NCBI GenBank assembly: GCA_036752905.1
Contig: DAIORT010000001.1
Location: 186,001 to 250,000, forward strand
Direction of reading: 5' to 3'
Source: UBA4877 sp002399345
Lineage (GTDB): Bacteria; Bacillota; Thermoanaerobacteria; Thermoanaerobacterales; UBA4877
Length of the DNA stretch: 64,000 nucleotides
Position numbers and translations under genes: made by a program. Below are positions 53,609-61,571 of the stretch, piece after piece; position 1 is the stretch's first letter; every line of letters starts with the position of its first letter. The notes beneath the pieces are model-generated. The model was given only the letters and a program-made list of their open reading frames with translations. It was not told the DNA's origin and made no database searches.

Positions 53609-54952
53609 ATGGAATGGCTTTTTAAGATCAACAAGGTTGCAAACAACTTTGTATGGGGGCCGCCAATGCTGGTGCTTTTAGTTGGCACAGGCATTTTCCT
53701 TACATTCTACCTTGGATTTCCGCAGATTAAAAAATTTGGATACATAATGAAGAATACCCTCTTTAAGGTATTTTCAAGAACAACCACAGGAGAAGGTGAA
53801 ATCACACCATTCCAGGCCGTATCAACGGCTCTGGCTTCAACGGTCGGGACAGGAAATATAGCCGGCGTCGCCACAGCTATATTTTTAGGAGGACCGGGGG
53901 CCATATTCTGGATGTGGGTCTCCGCATTTTTTGGAATGATCACAAAATATTCGGAGATATGTTTATCTTTAAATTACCGTGTCAAAAATCCCGACGGTTC
54001 TTTCTCAGGCGGTCCAATGTATTATCTCTCGAAAGGATTAAATATCAAATGGCTGGCTGTGCTATTTAGTATATTCGGGGCATTGGCAACATTCGGCATA
54101 GGCAATATGGTACAGGCCAATTCTACTGCCGAAGCACTTCAGGCAGGATTCGGCATTCCTAAACTAACCACAGGAATCATCTTAGCAGTTTTCACAGGCC
54201 TAGTTATTTTAGGAGGAATTAAACGTATTGGCCAAGTAACAGAGTATCTTGTTCCCTTTATGTCTGTATTATACATCATAGGTTCCCTTGTTATAATTTT
54301 CCAAAATATTGGTGCCGTACCACAAGCATTTGCATTGATTTTTAAAGATGCGTTCAAACCCACAGCTGCATTAGGCGGATTTGCCGGGTCAACGATATTG
54401 ATGTCTATGAAATACGGTGTGGCAAGAGGAGTATTTTCCAATGAAGCAGGTCTGGGAAGCGCACCTGTAGCCCATGCCGCCGCTACTGTCGATCATCCCG
54501 TACAGCAAGCTATGTATGGCGTATTTGAGGTTTTTGTGGATACAATAGTGATTTGCACAATGACGGCATTAGTAATTATGACCACGGGGGTATGGAACTG
54601 CGGCAAGACCGGAGCTGAGCTTTCTATATATGCATTTGAAACCGGGCTTCCGGGTACGTGGGGGAAACTTATACTTACGGTAGGCCTGGCTCTTTTTGCA
54701 TATTCCACAATCGTGGGCTGGTCATATTATGGAGAAAAGTATATTGAATTTTTGTTCGGCCCTAAGGCAAAACTTCCTTACAGAATATTATTTTTACCAT
54801 TCATTGTTATAGGTGCCGTAGGCGGTTTATCTGAACTATGGGATCTAGCGGACACATTGAATGGACTTATGGCTATACCAAACCTTATAGGTATTCTTTT
54901 ATTAAGTGGAGTTGTCCGTAGACTAACCAAAGAGTATTTTGAAAGTCATTAG
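53609..54952 (+). CDS. Sodium:alanine/glycine symporter (AGCS family)
   Basis: Na+-coupled amino acid importer. About 447 residues with 10-11 membrane helices. The family motifs FQAVSTALASTVGTGNIAGVA (in part) and GGPGAIFWMW are at about 65-100, FSNEAGLGSAPVAHA near 285. The start ATG (MEWLFKINK) follows GGGAGGAGTATAT; an earlier in-frame ATG at 53579 lies before the binding site. A single-gene unit with a strong hairpin at its end. Confidence 0.94.
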   Translation: MEWLFKINKVANNFVWGPPMLVLLVGTGIFLTFYLGFPQIKKFGYIMKNTLFKVFSRTTTGEGEITPFQAVSTALASTVGTGNIAGVATAIFLGGPGAIFWMWVSAFFGMITKYSEICLSLNYRVKNPDGSFSGGPMYYLSKGLNIKWLAVLFSIFGALATFGIGNMVQANSTAEALQAGFGIPKLTTGIILAVFTGLVILGGIKRIGQVTEYLVPFMSVLYIIGSLVIIFQNIGAVPQAFALIFKDAFKPTAALGGFAGSTILMSMKYGVARGVFSNEAGLGSAPVAHAAATVDHPVQQAMYGVFEVFVDTIVICTMTALVIMTTGVWNCGKTGAELSIYAFETGLPGTWGKLILTVGLALFAYSTIVGWSYYGEKYIEFLFGPKAKLPYRILFLPFIVIGAVGGLSELWDLADTLNGLMAIPNLIGILLLSGVVRRLTKEYFESH

Positions 54953-54990
54953 AAAGATAAAGGAGGGCGGGCACTCTCCTTTATCTTTCT
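54951..54990 (+). terminator. Terminator of the symporter gene
   Basis: 15-bp perfect stem AGAAAGATAAAGGAG / CTCCTTTATCTTTCT with a 10-base loop, beginning at the stop codon, followed by TTG. The T-rich right arm supports termination. Confidence 0.75.
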
Positions 54991-55041
54991 TGATTACCGC
55001 ATATTCCTGTTTAGTCAGTAATTATCCTATTTTAAACAAAT

Positions 55042-55089
55042 AAAAAACATGTCGTCATGAAGGCTATAAAAACCTTAAGCGAAGCATGT
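55042..55089 (-). terminator. Terminator-like structure downstream of the Na/Pi transporter
   Basis: On the minus strand ACATG ... CATGT closes a longer imperfect stem (inner AAGG/CCTT) and is followed by TTTTTT. It is about 75-115 bases after the transporter stop and could end that transcript. Confidence 0.45.
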
Positions 55090-55120
55090 TCGTGCCAATC
55101 CCGGCAGACCGCTGCATATC

Positions 55121-55150
55121 GCATACAGAAAAATGTTGTTTTCTGCATGC
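55121..55150. repeat. 12-bp hairpin after the Na/Pi transporter
   Basis: GCATACAGAAAA / TTTTCTGCATGC with a 6-base loop. On the minus strand the single mismatch becomes a G-U pair, giving a full 12-bp stem 12 bases after the stop codon. Confidence 0.55.
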
Positions 55151-55162
55151 TTTTAATATAAT

Positions 55163-56758
55163 TTATACGCAAGCCAATTCCGCGATGTTTAGTGAATGAT
55201 CCCCAACCCTCTCAAGATTACTCAATAGATCTAAGTAAACCACTCCGGAAGCCGGTTCACATTCTCCTCTATTTAATCTCTTGATATGATTATCTCTTAG
55301 ATCCTCTTCTATCTTATCAATTTCATTCTCAAGCTTAAGGACATTTTGATAGCCCTCTGTGGAGGGCGAATCCATAACATCCAAAGCCTTCTTTACCGCA
55401 TTGAAGACTACGTCCGTCATACCATGAATCTCTGAAAAAGCTAAATCGGAGTATTTAAGATTATTATCTATGCTATACTGAGCCATTTCGGCAACATTAT
55501 CAGCATGATCCCCTATTCTCTCAATATCATTTATAATATGAAACATTGATGTCACCTTCTTGGACTGTTCAGGCGAAAGTGATGTGTTAGAGATCTTAAC
55601 CAAGTATTTAGTAATATCTGTTTCCAATTGATTGATATATCTTTCCCTGTCAAACACCTTTTGACATTTTTGCGAATCATATTCAAAGAATGATTCCATT
55701 GAGACCTCAAGATTTTTTAGTGATATATAGCCCATCCTTATTGCCTCTTTATATGCCTGGACAACCGATATGGACGGGGTTTCCAATATCCTTTCATCCA
55801 GATACTTAAGGCCGTTTTCTTCTTCTTTCACCTCACCCGGCAGTATACGTTGTACCAGTTTTACAAGATAACCGGCAAAAGGAAGTTGAATAAATGTATT
55901 AGTAACATTAAAAAGTGTATGAGCATTGGCGACCTGACGCGTTATATCAGATGACATAAACTTTACTACAGCTGTCACCGGATTTAAAAATATCATAAAA
56001 ATAGCAGTGCCGATAACATTAAAAAATGTATGAATAAGTGCCGCCCTTTTGGCTGTTCTATTTGCCCCAATACTCGCAAGAAGTGTTGCTACTGTTGTCC
56101 CTATATTATCACCGAACAATATAGGCAGTGCTGTTTCAATAGGCATTAAACCTTGGAATGCCAGTGCCTGGATTATACCTATTGTTACACCTGAGCTTTG
56201 AAGTGTTGCCGTCATAATAAACCCTACAAGCACGCCGAGAAATCTGTTACGTCCAAGCATGAGAATCAGCCGGGAAAATTCCGGTACATTTTTTAATGGC
56301 TCCACTGAATTCCTCATCATATCCATACCCATGAACATAATTCCAAAACCTATTATGATTTCACCGATCTGCTTAATTTTCTTTGAGCCGAAAAACCATA
56401 GTACAACGCCGATGGCAATTGCAACAGGTGCTATATATGACAGCCTAAAGGCAATAAGCTGTGCGGTTATAGTCGTACCTATATTTGCCCCCATTATAAC
56501 CCCTACCGCCTGCTCCAGGTTCATTAAACCCGCATTTACAAAGCCTACAACCATTATTGTTGTAGCGGAGCTGCTTTGCATTATGCCTGTAACAAATATA
56601 CCTGCGATAACCCCCATATACTTATTTGTAGTTAATATTTTTATAAAATGTTTCATTTTATCCCCGGCAGCTTTCTGCAAACTGTCGCCCATAAGACGCA
56701 TGCCATACAGGAACATGGCCAGGCCGCCTACAAGTCCGGTTATCACTTGCAAAGCCAT
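55163..56758 (-). CDS. Na/Pi cotransporter family protein with C-terminal PhoU domain
   Basis: Predicted Na+-phosphate transporter of 531 aa. Two inverted NaPi-II repeats are visible: GIMQSSSATTIMVVGFV near 60 and ATLQSSGVTIGIIQAL near 185, both with the QSS motif. Membrane helices cover about 1-305, then a cytoplasmic PhoU-like helical domain (about 335-531) with IERIGDHADNVAE and LERVGDHSLNIAE metal-binding motifs. The start ATG follows AAGGAGGTACAAT. Probably a single-gene unit. Confidence 0.93.
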   Translation of the reverse strand: MALQVITGLVGGLAMFLYGMRLMGDSLQKAAGDKMKHFIKILTTNKYMGVIAGIFVTGIMQSSSATTIMVVGFVNAGLMNLEQAVGVIMGANIGTTITAQLIAFRLSYIAPVAIAIGVVLWFFGSKKIKQIGEIIIGFGIMFMGMDMMRNSVEPLKNVPEFSRLILMLGRNRFLGVLVGFIMTATLQSSGVTIGIIQALAFQGLMPIETALPILFGDNIGTTVATLLASIGANRTAKRAALIHTFFNVIGTAIFMIFLNPVTAVVKFMSSDITRQVANAHTLFNVTNTFIQLPFAGYLVKLVQRILPGEVKEEENGLKYLDERILETPSISVVQAYKEAIRMGYISLKNLEVSMESFFEYDSQKCQKVFDRERYINQLETDITKYLVKISNTSLSPEQSKKVTSMFHIINDIERIGDHADNVAEMAQYSIDNNLKYSDLAFSEIHGMTDVVFNAVKKALDVMDSPSTEGYQNVLKLENEIDKIEEDLRDNHIKRLNRGECEPASGVVYLDLLSNLERVGDHSLNIAELACV

Positions 56759-56805
56759 ATTGTACCTCCTTTAAAATTCAATGCTGCCACACACTTCATT
56801 ACAGC

Positions 56806-56826
56806 AAAAAACAGCTGGGTTAGCTG
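56806..56826 (-). terminator. Small hairpin with T-run between the HAD gene and the Na/Pi gene
   Basis: Minus strand CAGCT-AACCC-AGCTG followed by TTTTTT. It would end the HAD transcript or act in the leader of the transporter gene. Short stem, so tentative. Confidence 0.4.
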
Positions 56827-56932
56827 ACTATGTACTTCATATTTTCACCACTATCGTCGTAATTTATAATCACAGTCTTGCAAATACTTCATCTTGTCCT
56901 AAATTACGGCCTTTTTATTCTCTTAAAAACTT

Positions 56933-57769
56933 TCAGATACCGCTATCATCACCAACAATAAAATGTCTAAGAGCTTGAGCCACACCATTGTTGTTCTCGG
57001 TAGCGGTTACATAATCGGACATATTTTTAACATCTTTCCTGCCATTGCCCATTGCCACACTAATACCAGCCATCTTCAGCATAGAAATGTCGTTTTCGCT
57101 ATCTCCCATGGCAAGCACCTCATCTTTACTTATGCCAAGATAGTTCATGAGTTCCGTTAATGCTAAACCTTTGTTAACCCCTAATGTAGTGACCTCAATA
57201 TTTGTCGGTGTTGAGCTGCTTATTTCTACATTGAGTTCTTCTAATTCGTTCCTGACTTTTTCTAGTTTATCCTTGTCTCTATCTACTATGACGTATTTAA
57301 GTATTTCCATGTCATGAGAATGTACCAATTTTTTTAAATCTTTATCTACCACAAATTCAAGCTTGTCCTCATCTAAAAACAGATCGTTGCCTTTTAAATA
57401 CACAAATTGTCCACCTAAATCTGTTTCCAAATACATCTTTGTTCTATCAAAAAAATGAAAATAGATATTGTATTTGTGACATATATCAATAACTGCTTCA
57501 GCTTCATTTTTACCCATGGGATGAAAGGCTATATCGTTGTATTCAGTATCCGTTACGTAAGCACCATTGCATGATATGATATAGATACCGCCTCCAAGGT
57601 AATTTGCATATCCCTTGGCTGATGTGAACAATCTACCCGTACTTAAAGAAATGTTTATATTTAGTTTTTTAATATAATCTAGTAATTTTTGATTTTCTTC
57701 AGAAATGTATTTATCAGAATTTAAGAGTGTACCATCCATATCCATAGCTACCAATTTATACACAAGCAC
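56933..57769 (-). CDS. Cof-type HAD-IIB family phosphatase
   Basis: Predicted sugar-phosphate or flavin-precursor phosphatase, cytoplasmic, 278 aa. The N-terminal nucleophile motif is AMDMDGTLLNSD, then LSTGR, a C2 cap (about 85-195), and the C-terminal MGDSENDISML. Substrate cannot be told from sequence. Monocistronic by position. Confidence 0.9.
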   Translation of the reverse strand: MLVYKLVAMDMDGTLLNSDKYISEENQKLLDYIKKLNINISLSTGRLFTSAKGYANYLGGGIYIISCNGAYVTDTEYNDIAFHPMGKNEAEAVIDICHKYNIYFHFFDRTKMYLETDLGGQFVYLKGNDLFLDEDKLEFVVDKDLKKLVHSHDMEILKYVIVDRDKDKLEKVRNELEELNVEISSSTPTNIEVTTLGVNKGLALTELMNYLGISKDEVLAMGDSENDISMLKMAGISVAMGNGRKDVKNMSDYVTATENNNGVAQALRHFIVGDDSGI

Positions 57770-57933
57770 TATCCCCTTACGGAAAATTTTTGATAGATTC
57801 TTAGCATTAATTATATAGGCAATTTGTAAGTGATAAATTAATATACCGGAATCAAATTTATCTTTGGCATATTAATTATACTATAAAAGACACAATTTAA
57901 AAAGCCTGTTTTCAAAAGATATATATATGTAGA

Positions 57934-57955
57934 AAATACCGTTTTCTTGGTATTT
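57934..57955. repeat. Inverted repeat upstream of the PerR-like gene
   Basis: 7-bp arms AAATACC / GGTATTT with an 8-base loop in the 283-base AT-rich gap between the HAD and PerR-like genes, 26 bases upstream of the -35 box. It does not fit the PerR box consensus. Apart from this and the promoter I see nothing definite in the gap. Confidence 0.3.
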
Positions 57956-57980
57956 ATGGATGTCTAACCTTAAATTAAAT

Positions 57981-58009
57981 TTGACTAAACCAGACAGTTG
58001 ATCTATAAT
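57981..58009 (+). promoter_or_regulatory. Near-consensus sigma-A promoter of the PerR-like gene
   Basis: TTGACT (57981-57986), 17-base spacer, TATAAT (58004-58009), 43 bases before the ATG. The best promoter match in the window. Confidence 0.7.
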
Positions 58010-58052
58010 ATAAAAGATATTAATTATTCATTGATAATTGGTGGTGAAAATA

Positions 58053-58472
58053 ATGGAAGAGAATGTTGCGTCACTTTTGAAAAAAAACGGAATAAAAGCC
58101 ACTCCACAAAGGCTTGCTATATATAATATACTAAAAAACACTAAATCCCATCCCAGTGCCGAAACCATATATAAGGGATTATCAAAACAATTTCCTACGA
58201 TGAGTTTGGCAACTGTTTACAAAACGCTCGGCTTATTGAGCAGGATAGGCCTCATACAGGAAATTAACGTGGGTGAGGACAGCTTCAGATATGATGCCAA
58301 TACTGCTCCTCATCCCCACATTGTATGTCTTAAATGCAAGAGAGTTGATGACGTTGGTGGCTACGATGTACCCCAGTCATATGATACCATTGCGAAAAAT
58401 ACGCACTACAAGATTTTATCACATCAATTGTACTTTTATGGTTATTGCCCTGAATGCAAAAAAGGAGAATGA
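58053..58472 (+). CDS. perR: Fur family transcriptional regulator, PerR-like
   Basis: Metal-dependent repressor; PerR senses peroxide through iron-catalysed histidine oxidation. The 139 residues contain an N-terminal winged helix (TPQRLAIYNIL, SLATVYKTLGLL), the HPSAETIY segment, the regulatory metal site YDANTAPHPHIVC and two structural zinc pairs (CLKC, CPEC). The Asp in YDAN and the HQLYFYG end fit PerR better than Fur. The start ATG follows GGTGGTGAAAATA; an earlier in-frame start is rejected. No peroxide-defence gene is adjacent, so the subtype is not certain. Confidence 0.82.
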   Translation: MEENVASLLKKNGIKATPQRLAIYNILKNTKSHPSAETIYKGLSKQFPTMSLATVYKTLGLLSRIGLIQEINVGEDSFRYDANTAPHPHIVCLKCKRVDDVGGYDVPQSYDTIAKNTHYKILSHQLYFYGYCPECKKGE

Positions 58473-58488
58473 CTCATTCTCCTTTTTT
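58458..58488. terminator. Bidirectional terminator between perR and the aminotransferase
   Basis: Almost perfect 15-bp palindrome AAAAAAGGAGAATGA / TCATTCTCCTTTTTT. It contains the perR TGA stop and reaches the aminotransferase stop, so it serves both converging genes. Confidence 0.85.
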
Positions 58489-59650
58489 ATATAGTACGCA
58501 GGAATCTTTTAATCCTACTAACCGCTTCTCTCAAATCATCCATTGAACTCGCGTAAGATAACCTTATAAAACCATCACCATTTTCACCAAATGCATCCCC
58601 CGGTACCGCCGCAACTTTTCCCTCATAAAGAAGCCGGGTGGCAAAATCATTGGATGACAGTCCAGTATACTTAATGGATGGAAATATATAAAAGGCCCCA
58701 TGAGGCTCGAAACAGTTAAGTCCCATATCTCTTATCTCTCCCAGTAAAAACCTTCTCCTGCGGTCATATTCATCCAACATTCTTTTTATATCCTTGTCTC
58801 CGTTTTTCAATGCTTCAATGGCGGCATACTGCCCCATTATAGGCGCACAGGTTACATTATACTGGTGAACCTTTACCATTTCTTTAACAAAAAACTCCGG
58901 TGCCGCTATATACCCCAGTCTCCAGCCTGTCATAGCATAGGTTTTGGAAAACCCATTTACGGTTATAGTCCGCTGCCACATATCCTTGAGACTTGCTATG
59001 GATGTATGCTTTATCCCATAAGTGAGCTCACTGTAGATTTCATCCGATATTACCATCAAGTCGTGTTTCTTTACAACCTCGGCTACACCCACAAGCTCTT
59101 CTTCAGTCATTACCGCCCCTGTCGGGTTGTTGGGATACGGAAGGATCAGAACCTTTGTCTTATCTGTTATGTAATTTTCCAATATATCCGGTCTAAGTAC
59201 AAAATTATCTTTTTCATATGTAGGAACAAACCGAGGAATTCCGCCCGCCATAATTGTGCACGGCTGGTATGCCACAAATGAAGGCTGAGGGATTAAAACC
59301 TCGTCGCCTTCGGATACCAATGACCTGAGCGCCGTATCGATAGCCTGGCTGACACCGATGGTTACAATTATTTCCGTTTGAGGATTATAGCTTATACTAT
59401 ACCTGTTCAGCAAAAATTCCGCAATACCTTGCCTTAATTCCAAAAGCCCCATATTATGGGTATAAAATGTATGCCCATTATCCAAAGCCTCTTTAGCGGC
59501 ATCAATGATATGCTTGGGCGTAACAAAGTCAGGCTGTCCCAAGCTTAAAGAAATGACGCCGTCTACCTTGGCTGCCATATTGGTGAAATTGCGGATACCC
59601 GACGGCTGAATGGATTTTACCCTATCCGATAAATATTTTTTATAATTCAC
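58487..59650 (-). CDS. PLP-dependent class I/II aminotransferase (PatA/AspB-like)
   Basis: Probable aspartate or aromatic aminotransferase. About 387 residues: SLGQPDFVTP, YTHNMGLLELR, PNNPTGAVM, and the PLP lysine in NGFSKTYAMTGWRLGY. The start is GTG (MNYKKYLSDRV) after GGGGGGAGTGTAT. It lies downstream of the cobalamin genes, so a link to the aminopropanol arm is possible, but the sequence looks like a general aminotransferase and lacks features I would call CobD-like. Confidence 0.85.
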   Translation of the reverse strand: MNYKKYLSDRVKSIQPSGIRNFTNMAAKVDGVISLSLGQPDFVTPKHIIDAAKEALDNGHTFYTHNMGLLELRQGIAEFLLNRYSISYNPQTEIIVTIGVSQAIDTALRSLVSEGDEVLIPQPSFVAYQPCTIMAGGIPRFVPTYEKDNFVLRPDILENYITDKTKVLILPYPNNPTGAVMTEEELVGVAEVVKKHDLMVISDEIYSELTYGIKHTSIASLKDMWQRTITVNGFSKTYAMTGWRLGYIAAPEFFVKEMVKVHQYNVTCAPIMGQYAAIEALKNGDKDIKRMLDEYDRRRRFLLGEIRDMGLNCFEPHGAFYIFPSIKYTGLSSNDFATRLLYEGKVAAVPGDAFGENGDGFIRLSYASSMDDLREAVSRIKRFLRTI

Positions 59651-59688
59651 ATACACTCCCCCCTTAATGAACACGTATTTTATGAATT

Positions 59689-60255
59689 CTATAAGATTTT
59701 AGAAAATCCTCTCTCATTTATTAAATACCCCGTTGCATATTTGCAACCAACATTAAAAAATTGTTTTCTATCCTTGAGGAACACCGCAGAAATTATCGAG
59801 TTTATATATCCGGCATGAGTTAAAAACAATAAATCGCCGTCTATGCCTTCGGTATTATTTTTAAAATTTTTAACACACCTGTCTATATATTGAGATACAT
59901 CATCTCCGCCCGGAAATGTAAAGTTCAGCGGCCTGGCCATATATTCAGCCCAACCTTCGTGATATTTTTCCATTATCTCCTTGTAGCTAAGTCCCTCCCA
60001 CGCGCCAAAATCAATCTCGCTTAAGTCCGGGTCAATAGTATACGAGACATGTTTAATATCAGATAATATCCTTGTGGGAATAATGCATCTTTTCATCGGG
60101 CTGGATACAATGGTTTCTAAATGTATATCTTTAAAATAATTGATTATGCTGTATAACTGCTTCCTGCCTGTCTTTGATAATTCAGAATCTGTAATTCCAA
60201 TATATCTTCCATGCATAGTAATTTCGGGATGCCTAACAATATAGACCCTCTTCAC
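59689..60255 (-). CDS. cobC: Histidine phosphatase family protein, probable alpha-ribazole phosphatase
   Basis: Removes phosphate from alpha-ribazole phosphate or adenosylcobalamin phosphate. The 188 residues begin VYIVRHPEITMHGRYIG; the usual RHG motif reads RHP, with Gly replaced by Pro. SSPMKRCIPT-like and EIDFGAWEGLSYKEI segments, and the second His in FLTHAGYI, are present. The start is GTG after GGCGGTGATACT. It overlaps cobS by 4 bases, which supports the cobalamin role. Confidence 0.85.
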   Translation of the reverse strand: MKRVYIVRHPEITMHGRYIGITDSELSKTGRKQLYSIINYFKDIHLETIVSSPMKRCIIPTRILSDIKHVSYTIDPDLSEIDFGAWEGLSYKEIMEKYHEGWAEYMARPLNFTFPGGDDVSQYIDRCVKNFKNNTEGIDGDLLFLTHAGYINSIISAVFLKDRKQFFNVGCKYATGYLINERGFSKIL

Positions 60256-60980
60256 AGTATCACCGCCTGTGCATATGACACCAAAAGATACGTAATCTCA
60301 GAGAGCACCAACGAGGCACCTAATGCATCACCGTTTATACCTCCCATCCTGGAAGATATGCTCCTAATAAAAATTAAAGCAAATATAACTGCGCATATCG
60401 CGGGAAATATAAATCTTACGCCCATTGCGAACAGGCCTGCAGCAATTGTTATAATGGTTGAAATAATAAATTCCTTAATCCCGGCTTTATTACAAAACAT
60501 GTACCCCAGCCCCTCTTTTCTTGCCGGCCTAAAGAGGACAGCCATAATAGTCATACTGTACCTGCCTGCAATAGGGAATGTAAATAGCACTCTGTAATCC
60601 ACATATGAAACCAACTTTATATAAAAGACAGATGCCAAAAATATAGAAATGACGGAGAAGGTACCTACCCTGCTGTCTTTCATTATACTAACAAAGTCTT
60701 TTCCACGTGTCCCGCTGGCCAGGCCATCAACGCAATCGGCCAGACCGTCCAAATGAAATCCCAGGGCAACATACACGTATACCGTGAGCGCAATAAGAGA
60801 CGCAATATCCTTCCCCAGCAATGATACTATGTAAAATACGGCAGATACCAATATTCCGAGTAAAATACCAACAACCGGGAAATACGCGGTGCATCCTGAA
60901 AAATCTTTTTCTGTCGGTTTCATATCAATATAAAAAGGCGTTCTTACAAGAAACATCAAAGCAATTAAAATCAACCTCAT
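60252..60980 (-). CDS. cobS: Adenosylcobinamide-GDP ribazoletransferase (cobalamin synthase)
   Basis: Membrane enzyme joining adenosylcobinamide-GDP and alpha-ribazole. The 242 residues have about six membrane helices and the signature LDGLADCVDGLASGT near 75-90, followed by KDSRVGTFSV. The start is ATG, 4 bases after cobU. Confidence 0.95.
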   Translation of the reverse strand: MRLILIALMFLVRTPFYIDMKPTEKDFSGCTAYFPVVGILLGILVSAVFYIVSLLGKDIASLIALTVYVYVALGFHLDGLADCVDGLASGTRGKDFVSIMKDSRVGTFSVISIFLASVFYIKLVSYVDYRVLFTFPIAGRYSMTIMAVLFRPARKEGLGYMFCNKAGIKEFIISTIITIAAGLFAMGVRFIFPAICAVIFALIFIRSISSRMGGINGDALGASLVLSEITYLLVSYAQAVIL

Positions 60981-60984
60981 AAAA

Positions 60985-61539
60985 CTACCCCTTTATCTTA
61001 AGTGGTATTCCGGAAATCATAAGATATACACTATCGCATATTCTGGCCAGCCGCTGATTAGCAAAACCTGCAATATCCCGGAATGCACGCCCCAGTGGAT
61101 ACTCAGATACCAAAGACATACCCACCTCATTGGTAACCAAAATAACGCATCCGGTAAATCCTACGGCTGCCGCGCAAATTTCATCTATTTCTTTCATAAC
61201 CTCTGACTCGGCCTTTTCTAAATCGGCTGAGTTGGGATGATCCCAGTCAATCCCTATATCCATCAGGACATTGGTTATCATTACCGTAATGCAGTCTACA
61301 AGAATCGCATCGGCATCCCCGCATTTTGCGATGGCTGCACTCAGCCCCCGGTTTTTTTCAACGGTTGCCCACCCGGATGGTCGCCTTTTTTTATGCCTTT
61401 GTATCCGTTGCTTCATTTCCTCATCCAGCGGCACGGCAGTGGCTATATATACCACTCTTTTAAACCTTGATGCCATTTTCTCCGCCATACGGCTTTTGCC
61501 CGACCGGGCCCCGCCGGTGACTAAAATCACTTCGCTCAT
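60985..61539 (-). CDS. cobU: Adenosylcobinamide kinase/adenosylcobinamide-phosphate guanylyltransferase
   Basis: Bifunctional enzyme making adenosylcobinamide-GDP. About 184 residues: P-loop VTGGARSGKSR near 6-16, the guanylylated His segment RIQRHKKRRPSGWATVE, and VTNEVGMSLVSEYPLGRAFRD (in part). The ATG six bases after AAGGTGA is chosen over one two codons upstream. Confidence 0.95.
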   Translation of the reverse strand: MSEVILVTGGARSGKSRMAEKMASRFKRVVYIATAVPLDEEMKQRIQRHKKRRPSGWATVEKNRGLSAAIAKCGDADAILVDCITVMITNVLMDIGIDWDHPNSADLEKAESEVMKEIDEICAAAVGFTGCVILVTNEVGMSLVSEYPLGRAFRDIAGFANQRLARICDSVYLMISGIPLKIKG

Positions 61540-61571
61540 ATACATTCACCTTCATCATTTTACTTAATTCA

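Noticed and set aside
55075..55125. Faint resemblance to cobalamin riboswitch core (GTGCCAATCC...GCAGACCGC) on the plus strand
   Set aside because: The B12 box and the flanking stems could not be laid out, and no plus-strand gene follows for nearly 3 kb; the likeness is too weak.
57860..58050. AT-rich repeats near perR as PerR boxes
   Set aside because: Several TTATxAT-like words occur, but none fits the 15-base palindromic box well in this AT-rich gap.
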